Source: Frankiales bacterium (GTDB lineage Bacteria; Actinomycetota; Actinomycetes; Mycobacteriales; SCTD01). From it: a stretch of 10,090 nt of DNA. This document shows, piece by piece, positions 1 through 5,884 of this stretch (positions within the stretch are counted from its first letter, which is position 1; each line of letters starts with the position of its first letter). The notes beneath the pieces were generated by a model, which saw only the letters and a program-made list of their open reading frames with translations, had not been told where the DNA came from and ran no database searches. The DNA lies in the NCBI GenBank assembly GCA_025966295.1, contig JAOPVD010000233.1, positions 1 to 10,090 of the forward strand, read 5' to 3'. A program made the translations under genes and the position numbers.

Positions 1-241
1 CCTGACGCGCCGGACCGCGGCGGTCGACGCGGCCGTCCTGGGCGTCGCCGTGGCGGCGGCCCGGCGCAGGTGGACGCCCGCCCTGGCCGCGCTGCCGTGG
101 CTGGTGCTCGCGGTACAGGAGGCCAGGAGCCGCCCCGGCCGGTCGTTGCCGTGCCGCCTCGCCCAGACCGCCGCCGCCGACGCGGTCGCCCTCGCGAGCC
201 TCGCCGAGGGCAGCGTCCGGCACCGCCGGCCACTGCTGTGA
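1..241 (+). CDS. Family 2 glycosyltransferase, C-terminal tail (partial)
   Basis: The reading frame is open from base 2 to the TGA at 239-241 (79 residues); the start and catalytic domain lie left of the window. The visible part is Ala/Arg/Leu-rich: a short hydrophobic patch (ALAALPWLVLAV), then a basic stretch, then an amphipathic Ala-rich segment ending in LAEGSVRHRRPLL. From memory, tails of the form 'ADAVGLAALVRGSVRxRxLLL' are common at the C-terminus of actinobacterial GT2 enzymes in polysaccharide clusters, where they follow the catalytic domain and probably help membrane association. No catalytic motif is visible, so the family call rests on this tail resemblance and on the neighbouring glycan genes. 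It ends 3 bp before the stop codon of the leftward methyltransferase. A shorter reading from the GTG at 50 is possible but unlikely, because the frame continues smoothly to the edge. Confidence 0.6.
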   Translation, partial: LTRRTAAVDAAVLGVAVAAARRRWTPALAALPWLVLAVQEARSRPGRSLPCRLAQTAAADAVALASLAEGSVRHRRPLL

Positions 242-244
242 GCG

Positions 245-961
245 CTACGCCCGGGTCGCCCAGGCCCAGGTGAACAGCTGGTCCGGGTCGCGCAGGCCGA
301 CGCGCACCAGACCGGCGTCGGCCAGCGCGGCGTCGATGACCGGCAGCGGCACCCGGGAGCCGAGGAACTCCGGCTGGTCGCGGCCGTAGCGGTCGCCGCG
401 GCCGAGCCGCTGCACCGCGGCCATCACCGCCCGGCGGGCCCGCCAGCGCCGCGACCCGGGGGTGTTGTTCCACTGGAAGGCGAAGACGCCGCCGGGGGCG
501 AGGACCCGTCCCGCCTCGGCGATGTAGCTGCGGATCACGTCCAGGTCCGGGATGTGCTGGAAGACCGTGAAGGTGACGACCAGATCGGCGGCGCCGTCGT
601 CCAGGCCGGGCAGCGACGCCCCGTCGGTCAGCCGCAGGTCGACCTGGCGGCCTTCCACCACGGCCTTGGCCTGCTGCAGCATCTCGGCGGAGATGTCGTA
701 GCCGATCACGGTGTCGAAGCGCTCGCTCAGCGCCCGGCAGATCCGGCCGAGGCCGCAGCCGATCTCGACGGCGGTGCGCGTCTGCGCCGGCGTCGCCGGG
801 GCGTCGTCGAGCGCCAGGCCGACCACCACCCGGCCGGTCTCGAGGAAGCGCTCCATGTCGGGCGCGTCGTAGTCCAGGCTGGTGTCGACGTAGAAGGCGG
901 CGTTCAGACGCGCCCGCTCCTCCCAGTAGGCACGCATCGACGCGGTGCGGGAAGAGGCCAC
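245..961 (-). CDS. Class I SAM-dependent methyltransferase
   Basis: A 238-residue protein with the Rossmann-type SAM-binding fold. Motif I is VEIGCGLGR (about 65-73). An acidic end of strand beta2 follows in GYDIS (87-91), a motif IV-like stretch DLVVTFTVFQHIPD (126-139), and post-motif VLAPGG (153-158). It probably transfers a methyl group from S-adenosylmethionine to a sugar or lipid-linked glycan in the cytoplasm; the acceptor cannot be read from the sequence. Length is normal for the family. The start is taken as the GTG at 961, which has TAGGAT 6 nt upstream and only a weak AGGA. The ATG at 937 (MRAYWEERARLNAAFYV) is a credible alternative, since the first eight residues look dispensable. 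The gene stands alone on its strand, back to back with the GT4 gene and tail to tail with the GT2 tail. Confidence is high for the fold and low for the substrate. Confidence 0.88.
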   Translation of the reverse strand: MASSRTASMRAYWEERARLNAAFYVDTSLDYDAPDMERFLETGRVVVGLALDDAPATPAQTRTAVEIGCGLGRICRALSERFDTVIGYDISAEMLQQAKAVVEGRQVDLRLTDGASLPGLDDGAADLVVTFTVFQHIPDLDVIRSYIAEAGRVLAPGGVFAFQWNNTPGSRRWRARRAVMAAVQRLGRGDRYGRDQPEFLGSRVPLPVIDAALADAGLVRVGLRDPDQLFTWAWATRA

Positions 962-967
962 GGCCGG

Positions 968-973
968 ATCCTA
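968..973 (-). promoter_or_regulatory. -10-like hexamer TAGGAT, leftward, probably leaderless
   Basis: Read leftward, TAGGAT is followed by six bases (CCGGCC) and then the GTG start at 961. TAGGAT is a good actinobacterial housekeeping -10 (TANNNT/TAGRRT). Transcription would begin about 7 nt downstream, at or next to the GTG, giving a leaderless mRNA for the methyltransferase. I see no convincing -35. The overlapping AGGA could instead be read as a weak ribosome-binding site. Confidence 0.45.
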
Positions 974-990
974 AGGGCGCCCAGGGGCCG

Positions 991-996
991 TACTGT
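991..996 (+). promoter_or_regulatory. -10-like hexamer TACTGT, rightward, probably leaderless
   Basis: TACTGT fits TANNNT. It lies 8 nt before the GTG start at 1005, so the predicted transcription start falls on or near the start codon. No Shine-Dalgarno sequence sits at a usable distance; the only purine run, AGGGG at 983-987, is 17 nt away. The expected -35 position with a 17-bp spacer (968-973) is not TTGACA-like and coincides with the leftward -10. Confidence 0.45.
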
Positions 997-1004
997 GCGC
1001 GATC

Positions 1005-2105
1005 GTGCGGATTGCTCTGCTCCACCCGTTCAGCTGGCCCACCGTCCGGCGCGGCGGTGAGCGCTACCTGCACGACCTCGGCCGCTGGCTGTCCGAGCGC
1101 GGGCACGACGTCGACATCGTCACCGGCGCCGTCGACGCCGCACCCGCCGAGCACGACCTGGGCGGCCCGCGGCTGGTCCGGCTGCCGCTCTGGGCGCCCG
1201 CCCGCCTCGCGCCGTACGGCGTGACGGCGCTGGACACCTTCGGCGCCACCGCGTCGCGCCACCTCGCCCGCGAGCGGTACGACGTCGTGCATGCGCTGGT
1301 GCCCTCCGGCGGGCTGGCCGCGGTGGCCGCCCTGCAGCCGTCGGTGTACACGGTGCTCGGGCACCCGTCCCCGGCGAACCCACCGGCCCGGGCCTGGAGC
1401 CGGGCGCTGCTGACCCGCGCGGTCAAGGCCGTCCGGGTGCCCGCGGCGCTCAGCCGGTCGGCGGCCGACGGGGTGGAGGGGCTGACCGGCCGCCGGCCGC
1501 TGGTGCTGCCGCCGGGGGTGCGGACCGTCGACTTTGCGGCCAAGCCGGCCGCGCCCGCCGGGCCCCCGCGGTTGCTGTTCAACGGCTTCGCCGGCGACCC
1601 CCGCAAGCGGCTGGACGTGCTGCTGCGGGCGCTGCCCGCGGTCCTCGAGGTGCTGCCGGACGCCCGGCTCGCGCTGGGTGGGGGCGGCGACGCCGGACCG
1701 GCGCTGGACCGGCTGGACGCCGGCGTACGCCGTGCGGTCGTGGCGGTCCTCGACGACCTCGGGCCGGGGGCGCTCGGCGACGTGCCGACCCGCTACCGGC
1801 AGGCCACCGTCAGCGTGCTGCCCAGCGTCGAGGAGGCGTTCGGCCTGGTGCTGGTGGAGTCGCTGGCGTGCGGCACGCCGGTCGTGTGCAGCCGGTCGGG
1901 CGGGATGCCGGAAATCGTCACCGACGCGGTCGGGTGCACCGCGCCGCCGGACGACCCGGCGCGGCTGGCGGCCGCGATCGTCGGTGCGGTGGCGCTCGCG
2001 GCCGACCCCGCGACGCCGGCGCGCTGCGCGGAGCACGCCCGGCAGTGGGACTGGGACCAGGTCGGCCCGCTGCACGAGCTGGCGTACGCCCGGGCCCGCG
2101 CATGA
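1005..2105 (+). CDS. GT4-type glycosyltransferase (GT-B fold)
   Basis: A 366-residue retaining-type glycosyltransferase of the GT1/GT4 superfamily, expected to move a sugar from a nucleotide-sugar donor to a lipid-linked acceptor at the cytoplasmic membrane face. The N-terminal acceptor domain opens with MRIALLHPFS and carries the Gly-rich GGERYLHDLGRWL loop (17-29). The C-terminal donor domain starts near 188 (RLLFNGFAGDPRKRLDVLL). It contains the family's E-x7-E motif as EEAFGLVLVE (E277 and E285), followed by SLACGTPVVCSRSGGMPEIV. All hallmark regions are present and the length is typical. The start is the GTG at 1005, because MRIALLHPFSWP is the canonical first strand; there is no ribosome-binding site, consistent with a leaderless message. 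It overlaps the next gene by 4 bp (ATGA at 2102-2105), so the two glycosyltransferases are probably translationally coupled and act in the same chain assembly. Donor and linkage are unknown. Confidence 0.92.
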   Translation: MRIALLHPFSWPTVRRGGERYLHDLGRWLSERGHDVDIVTGAVDAAPAEHDLGGPRLVRLPLWAPARLAPYGVTALDTFGATASRHLARERYDVVHALVPSGGLAAVAALQPSVYTVLGHPSPANPPARAWSRALLTRAVKAVRVPAALSRSAADGVEGLTGRRPLVLPPGVRTVDFAAKPAAPAGPPRLLFNGFAGDPRKRLDVLLRALPAVLEVLPDARLALGGGGDAGPALDRLDAGVRRAVVAVLDDLGPGALGDVPTRYRQATVSVLPSVEEAFGLVLVESLACGTPVVCSRSGGMPEIVTDAVGCTAPPDDPARLAAAIVGAVALAADPATPARCAEHARQWDWDQVGPLHELAYARARA

Positions 2106-2998
2106 ACACCCCGGCCCTCAGCGTCGTCGTCCCGACCTACCAGCGGGCCGAGCTGCTGGACCGCTGCCTGAGCGCCCTCGCCGCCTCCGACCTGCCGGGT
2201 TTCGAGGTGGTCGCCGTCGACGACGGCTCCACCGACGGCACCGGCGAGGTCCTGCGCCGGCACGCTGACCGGCTGCCGCTGACCGCACTGGTGCAGCCCC
2301 ACAACGCCGGCCCGGCCGCAGCCCGCAACCGCGGGGTGGCGGCGGCCCGCGCCGACCTGGTGCTGTTCGTCGACGACGACGTGGTCGTCACGCCGTCGCT
2401 GCTGAGCGCCCACGTCGCGCTGCACGCGGCGGCCGCCGACCCGCTGCTGTGCGTGCTCGGCCGGGTGGACTGGCACCCCGACCTGCGGGTCACGCCGTTC
2501 ATGCGCTGGCTCGACGGCTCCGGCCTGCAGTTCGCCTACGACACCTGGCTGCGGGAAGGGCCGGTCGACCCGCCGTACGCCGCGTTCTACACCGCGAACC
2601 TGTCGCTGCGCCGCGACCTGCTGCTCGCGGCCGGCGGCTTCGACGAGCGCTTCCCCTCGCCGGCCTACGAGGACATGGAGCTGGCCTTCCGGCTGGCGCA
2701 GCGCGGGCTGCGAATGGACTACCGGCCGGCCGCGCTGGCCTGGCACGCCCGGGCGATCGACCTGCCGACGTTCCGCCGGCGCACCGCCATGGTGGCGAGG
2801 TCGGCCGCGCTGCTGCGCCGGGCCGCCCCCGGCTTCCCCCTCGACGACAGCGGGCTGGTGGCCCGCGACCGGCGCCGCCGGGAGCGCTGGCTGGCCGCCG
2901 CCCGGGCCGCGGTGCTGCGCCGCGAGGAGGACCGCGCCGAGCACTACTGGGCCCAGGTCGGGCACGCCTACGTCACCGCGGCACGCACCGTCCGCTAG
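2102..2998 (+). CDS. Family 2 glycosyltransferase (GT-A fold)
   Basis: A 298-residue GT2 enzyme, probably an inverting transferase using a nucleotide sugar and a divalent metal at the inner membrane face. Motifs in order: LSVVVPTYQR near the N-terminus (6-15), the donor-binding VDDGSTDGT (39-47), GPAAARNRG (70-78), the metal-binding DDD at 91-93 (the DXD position), the acceptor-side segment TANLSLRR (164-171) and GGFDERF (178-184), then the catalytic-base region YEDMELAFRL with E190/D191. No transmembrane segment is apparent; a basic Arg-rich C-terminal third may aid membrane binding. The ATG at 2102 overlaps the stop of the GT4 gene and directly precedes MNTPALSVVVP, the expected first strand, although the frame stays open further upstream. 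Its TAG overlaps the stop codon of the opposite methyltransferase, so there is no room for a terminator between them. Sugar specificity is unknown. Confidence 0.92.
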   Translation: MNTPALSVVVPTYQRAELLDRCLSALAASDLPGFEVVAVDDGSTDGTGEVLRRHADRLPLTALVQPHNAGPAAARNRGVAAARADLVLFVDDDVVVTPSLLSAHVALHAAAADPLLCVLGRVDWHPDLRVTPFMRWLDGSGLQFAYDTWLREGPVDPPYAAFYTANLSLRRDLLLAAGGFDERFPSPAYEDMELAFRLAQRGLRMDYRPAALAWHARAIDLPTFRRRTAMVARSAALLRRAAPGFPLDDSGLVARDRRRRERWLAAARAAVLRREEDRAEHYWAQVGHAYVTAARTVR

Positions 2999-3744
2999 GG
3001 CCGGCGCAGCACCAGCTCGACGTGCATGCCGTGCCAGGCCAGTACGCCGGTGCTGGCGTACAGCCGCGGCAGCAGCCGGCGCACCACCGCCTGCCCGGGG
3101 CGCGACACCGCGATCCGGTCGGTGACCGCGAACCGGCCGGTCAGCGCCTGGCCGTAGTCGAGCCCGCGCACCCGCACCAGCTCGAGGTGCGGCGCCGCGG
3201 CCTGCCACAGCCGGCGGCCGGTCATGAACGCCTCGTAGCCGCCGTGGTGGGCGCCCCAGGGGTTCCAGTCGTGCCGGCCGCTACGGCGGTCCGCCAGCCA
3301 CTTGTGCAGGCCCGCGGTGTTGGCGTAGTTCGGGGTGGTCACGTAGGCGAGGCCGCCGGGGCGCAGGACCCGGGCGATCTCGGCGAACACCGCGGCCGGC
3401 TCGTCGACGTGCTCCAGCACCTCGGTGCAGACCGCCGCGCCGATGCTGCCGGTCGCCAGCGGCAGGCGGGCCCCGTCGGCGACCACCACCCGGCCGACCT
3501 GCGCCGCCTGACGCGCCGCCGCCAGGGCGATCTCGCAGCCGACGGTGGCGCCGTACGCGGTGAGCACCGGCAGGTTGCCGCCGACGCCGCTGCCGACGTC
3601 GAGCAGCGGTCCGGCGGGGCTGAACTCGGCCAGGAAGCGGGTCAGGCCGCGGCGCACCTCGTCCGGCGCGGTTTGCGAGTCGGCGTCGGTGCGGGTGGCA
3701 TAGTGAGCGGCGACCGGACCTGCTTCGCGGGCTGCGTCGCTCAT
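2995..3744 (-). CDS. Class I SAM-dependent methyltransferase (Methyltransf_11-like)
   Basis: A 249-residue methyltransferase. Motif I is LLDVGSGVGGNLP (47-59), with GCEIA (69-73) as the strand beta2 acidic end. The motif II/III region is CTEVLEHVDEP (106-116) and the post-motif is VLRPGGLAYVTTPNYAN (126-142). A C-terminal region of about 100 residues (WNPWGAHH, then a Trp/His-rich stretch and AWHGMHVELVL) resembles glycan and ubiquinone-type methyltransferases, whose acceptor-binding part lies there. It probably methylates a sugar or a glycan intermediate in the cytoplasm. The frame remains open well upstream, but the ATG at 3744 is chosen because the earlier residues are low-complexity shadow of the gene on the other strand, and a -10-like TACTGT lies 6 nt upstream. 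It is divergent from the methyltransferase-like gene at 3787 and tail to tail with the GT2 gene. Confidence 0.9.
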   Translation of the reverse strand: MSDAAREAGPVAAHYATRTDADSQTAPDEVRRGLTRFLAEFSPAGPLLDVGSGVGGNLPVLTAYGATVGCEIALAAARQAAQVGRVVVADGARLPLATGSIGAAVCTEVLEHVDEPAAVFAEIARVLRPGGLAYVTTPNYANTAGLHKWLADRRSGRHDWNPWGAHHGGYEAFMTGRRLWQAAAPHLELVRVRGLDYGQALTGRFAVTDRIAVSRPGQAVVRRLLPRLYASTGVLAWHGMHVELVLRRP

Positions 3745-3750
3745 GGCGTG

Positions 3751-3756
3751 ACAGTA
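3751..3756 (-). promoter_or_regulatory. -10-like hexamer TACTGT, leftward, probably leaderless
   Basis: Read leftward, TACTGT is followed by six bases (CACGCC) and then the ATG at 3744. The same hexamer precedes the GT4 gene at 991-996. No Shine-Dalgarno sequence is present, so a leaderless transcript starting at the ATG is the simplest reading. No clear -35 is seen. Confidence 0.45.
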
Positions 3757-3775
3757 GTGGGCGCTGGGTCGTCTG

Positions 3776-3781
3776 AGGAGG
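3776..3781 (+). promoter_or_regulatory. Shine-Dalgarno AGGAGG that sets the start at 3787
   Basis: AGGAGG at 3776-3781 is followed by 5 nt and the GTG at 3787. An in-frame GTG at 3781 overlaps the end of the site and would lack any spacing, so 3787 is preferred. This is the strongest ribosome-binding site in the window and contrasts with the leaderless-looking starts of its neighbours. Confidence 0.65.
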
Positions 3782-3786
3782 TGTCG

Positions 3787-4512
3787 GTGCTGCGTCGCAC
3801 CCGCCTGCAGGCGCGCTCCGAGACGGCGCCGCCGTCGGTGCTGCAGGCCCCGAAGCTGCAGGCCATCGACTTCGCCGTGGAGCGGGTCCAGGCCCGCAGC
3901 GTCGCGGACCTCGGCGGGGTCTGGGCGGTGGAGGGCGGCTACGTCCGCTACGCCCTGGAGCGGCCGGGGGTCGAGCGCGGCGTGCTGGTCGACACCGGCA
4001 TCACCGACGCGGTCCGCGCGGCGGCGGCTGCGGACCCGCGGCTGCGGCTGGTCGCGGGCGAGTTCGGCGCGACCAGCAGCGTCGCGGCAGTCGGCGAGGT
4101 CGACGTGGTGCTGCTGTTCGACGTGCTGCTCCACCAGGTCGCCCCCGACTGGGACGAAGTGCTGCGCCGCTACGCGCAGACGTCCCGCTGCATCGTGGTG
4201 GTGGAGCCGACCTGGACCGGCGACGAGGTCGTGCGGCTGTGGGACCTCGGCCAGGACGGCTACCGCGCCGCGACCCCGTCCGACGGCGCGCAGCCGGACT
4301 GGTCACGGCTCGACGAGGTGCACCCGCGTTACGGACGCCCGCACCGCGACGTGCACGAGTACTGGCAGTGGGGGCTGCCGGACGCGGCCCGGCGCAAGGT
4401 GATGACCGACCTGGGCTGGCGTTGCGTCTACTGGGCCGACCACGGCCCGTGGCGCGATGTGGCGACCGCCCGCACGGTCGCCAGCGTCTACGTCGCGCCC
4501 GACGTCGACTGA
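3787..4512 (+). CDS. Methyltransferase-like protein with atypical motif I
   Basis: A 241-residue protein that looks like a class I methyltransferase fold but departs from the standard signature. The motif I position reads SVADLGGVWAVEGGY (38-52): DLGG is kept, but the usual G-x-G turn is replaced by a longer VWAVEGG. It continues with a beta2 strand ending in VLVDTG (66-71), GEFG (91-94), a motif IV-like VDVVLLFDVLLHQVAPDW (105-122) and VVVEPTW (137-143). A C-terminal region rich in Trp, His and Tyr (residues about 150-220, including HEYWQWGLPD) could form an acceptor pocket. It may be an active methyltransferase with a variant SAM loop or a non-catalytic relative. The GTG at 3787 is chosen from the AGGAGG upstream. 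It is a single-gene rightward unit whose last 25 bp overlap the end of the leftward acyltransferase gene. The fold is likely; the activity is uncertain. Confidence 0.72.
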   Translation: MLRRTRLQARSETAPPSVLQAPKLQAIDFAVERVQARSVADLGGVWAVEGGYVRYALERPGVERGVLVDTGITDAVRAAAAADPRLRLVAGEFGATSSVAAVGEVDVVLLFDVLLHQVAPDWDEVLRRYAQTSRCIVVVEPTWTGDEVVRLWDLGQDGYRAATPSDGAQPDWSRLDEVHPRYGRPHRDVHEYWQWGLPDAARRKVMTDLGWRCVYWADHGPWRDVATARTVASVYVAPDVD

Positions 4513-5111
4513 CCCTCGTCCGGGGCGTTGGTCCCCACCACCCGGGCTGGCACGCCGACCGCGATCGCGTAGTCCGGGATGGTCCCCCGTACGACGGCGC
4601 CGGCGCCGATCGTGCAGGCCCTGCCGATGTTCGCGCCGCTGAGCACCGTGACCCGGTCGCCGATCCAGCTGCCCGCGCCGATCCGGATGGGCGAGGCGGC
4701 CGCCTCCTTGCCGTCGAGGATGCTCCGGCCGGACGTGCTCACCACGTGGTTGCTGTCGTAGACCCCGCTGCCGGTGCCGATCGAGACGCCGTCCTCGATC
4801 ACCACCGACACGGTGGCGCTGAGGGTCACGAACGGCCGCAACGTGACCCGGTCGCCGATGCACAGCGCCGGCTCGTCGGCCTCCCAGGCCGGCCGCTCCA
4901 CCGACAGCCAGGCGCCGTGCATCACCAGGCACCAGCTGCCGATGGCGGCGTGCCGGGTGCCGTAGAGCCACAGCGGCCGGTGCACGATCGAGCCGTCGCC
5001 GAAGGAGGCGAACTGCCGGCGCCGGCGCCAGCGCAGCAGCCGAGCCTCCGCGGCGACCGCCTTCAGCGGCTCCTCCCGCCACAGCCGCAGCTCCTCGCGC
5101 ACGTTCACCAT
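4488..5111 (-). CDS. Hexapeptide (left-handed beta-helix) O-acyltransferase
   Basis: A 207-residue protein of the NodL/WcaF/maltose-acetyltransferase type, which usually transfers acetyl from acetyl-CoA to a sugar hydroxyl and works as a trimer. The first 80 residues are basic and Trp-rich (LLRWRRRRQF at 25-34). Two runs of isoleucine-patch hexapeptide repeats follow: IGDRVTLRPFVTLSATVSVVIEDGVSIG split by normal turns (85-112), and IRIGAGSWIGDRVTVLSGANIG onward (142-163), ending with the family's closing GVPARVVG (186-193). Between them lies a loop with YDSNH (118-122); H122 is the likely catalytic His of the D-x-x-H-type motif. The ATG at 5111 overlaps the previous gene by 7 bp (stop at 5105), so translation is probably coupled. 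It is the last gene of the leftward operon and its 3' end overlaps the convergent gene. O-acetylation of the glycan is the likely role; the position modified is unknown. Confidence 0.87.
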   Translation of the reverse strand: MVNVREELRLWREEPLKAVAAEARLLRWRRRRQFASFGDGSIVHRPLWLYGTRHAAIGSWCLVMHGAWLSVERPAWEADEPALCIGDRVTLRPFVTLSATVSVVIEDGVSIGTGSGVYDSNHVVSTSGRSILDGKEAAASPIRIGAGSWIGDRVTVLSGANIGRACTIGAGAVVRGTIPDYAIAVGVPARVVGTNAPDEGQSTSGAT

Positions 5112-5884
5112 GACCCCGGCATCACCACGAGGCGGGCGGTGTAGTCGATGCGCTGCAGCAGCAGCGGGTGCGGCAGCGTCGTCATCCACTCGTCGACCGC
5201 GTCCCGGCTGCCACGCCAGTGGCCGTAGTCGTCGACCAGCAGCACGCCGCCGGGCGACAGGCGCGGGGCGAGGTGCTCGAGCTCGTGCCGGGTCGAGGTG
5301 TAGTAGTCGGTGTCCAGCCGCAGCAGCGCAAGCTGGTCGGGGGCCTGTGCCGGCACCGTGTCCTCCACCAGGCCCTGCACCAGGTGCAGCCGCTCCTCCG
5401 GGTAGCCGGTGGCCAGCAGGACCGCACGCACCTCGGGCAGCGGCAGGTAGTCGTAGGCCGGGTCCAGCACGGACGGGTCGGCGGCGTACTGCGCGTGGTA
5501 CTCGGCGGCGGTGTTGCCGTGCAGGTCGACGTCCCGGTCGGTCGGGCTCGGCATCGCGGTGAAGGTGTCGTACAGCCACACGTCGCGGTCGGTGACGCCG
5601 AGGGAGACCAGGGTGCGCAGCACCGCCAGCGCGCTGCCGCCGCGCCACACGCCGCACTCGGCGAGCGCGCCGGGCACCTCGGCCCGCACCACGTACCGGA
5701 CCGCGTCCACCAGGGCGGCGATCCGCTCCGGCCCGGTCAGCGTGTACGGCGCCACCGCCCGCACCGTCTCCGCCGTCTCGGCGTCCAGGTCGGCGGGCAC
5801 GGGAAGCCCCGGATCGGGGGTGCTGCGGACCACTTCGTAGCCCAGCCGGTGCAGGCCACGCCGGGCCAGGCTGCGGGGCCTCAT
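5105..5884 (-). CDS. TylF/MycF-family O-methyltransferase
   Basis: A 259-residue member of the macrocin O-methyltransferase (TylF/MycF) family, metal-dependent enzymes that methylate sugar hydroxyls, best known on macrolide deoxysugars but also common in surface-glycan loci. Hallmarks in order: LAECGVWRGGSA (74-85, SAM-binding loop), LYDTFTAMP (104-112), LLRLDTDYYTST (187-198) and LLVDDYGHWRGSRDAV (215-230). The acidic residues of LDTD and VDDY are the expected metal and catalytic ligands. Length matches the family and no key motif is missing. The ATG at 5884 overlaps the stop of the sulfotransferase gene as ATGA and lacks a ribosome-binding site, so coupling is expected. Given its place beside a glycan exporter, the acceptor is more likely a glycan sugar or terminal residue than an antibiotic; no polyketide or aglycone genes are seen here. 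Confidence 0.92.
   Translation of the reverse strand: MRPRSLARRGLHRLGYEVVRSTPDPGLPVPADLDAETAETVRAVAPYTLTGPERIAALVDAVRYVVRAEVPGALAECGVWRGGSALAVLRTLVSLGVTDRDVWLYDTFTAMPSPTDRDVDLHGNTAAEYHAQYAADPSVLDPAYDYLPLPEVRAVLLATGYPEERLHLVQGLVEDTVPAQAPDQLALLRLDTDYYTSTRHELEHLAPRLSPGGVLLVDDYGHWRGSRDAVDEWMTTLPHPLLLQRIDYTARLVVMPGSW

Noticed and set aside
975..982. GGGCGCCC palindrome inside the divergent promoter
   Set aside because: Eight-base GC palindromes are expected by chance in DNA this rich in G and C. It is not repeated at the other promoters, so I do not call it an operator.
1793..3208. Long leftward open frame opposite the GT4 and GT2 genes
   Set aside because: Low-complexity Ala/Arg/Gly composition with no domain pattern, whereas the opposite strand carries complete glycosyltransferase motifs.
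4513..4545. Possible GGGG/CCCC hairpin near the convergent junction
   Set aside because: The stem is only about 4 bp, there is no following T-run, and it lies inside the acyltransferase coding sequence.
5105..5884. Part of a macrolide or other antibiotic biosynthetic cluster, because of the TylF-family gene
   Set aside because: No polyketide synthase, peptide synthetase or deoxysugar genes are visible. The TylF gene is embedded in a glycan exporter operon, a setting where this family also occurs.
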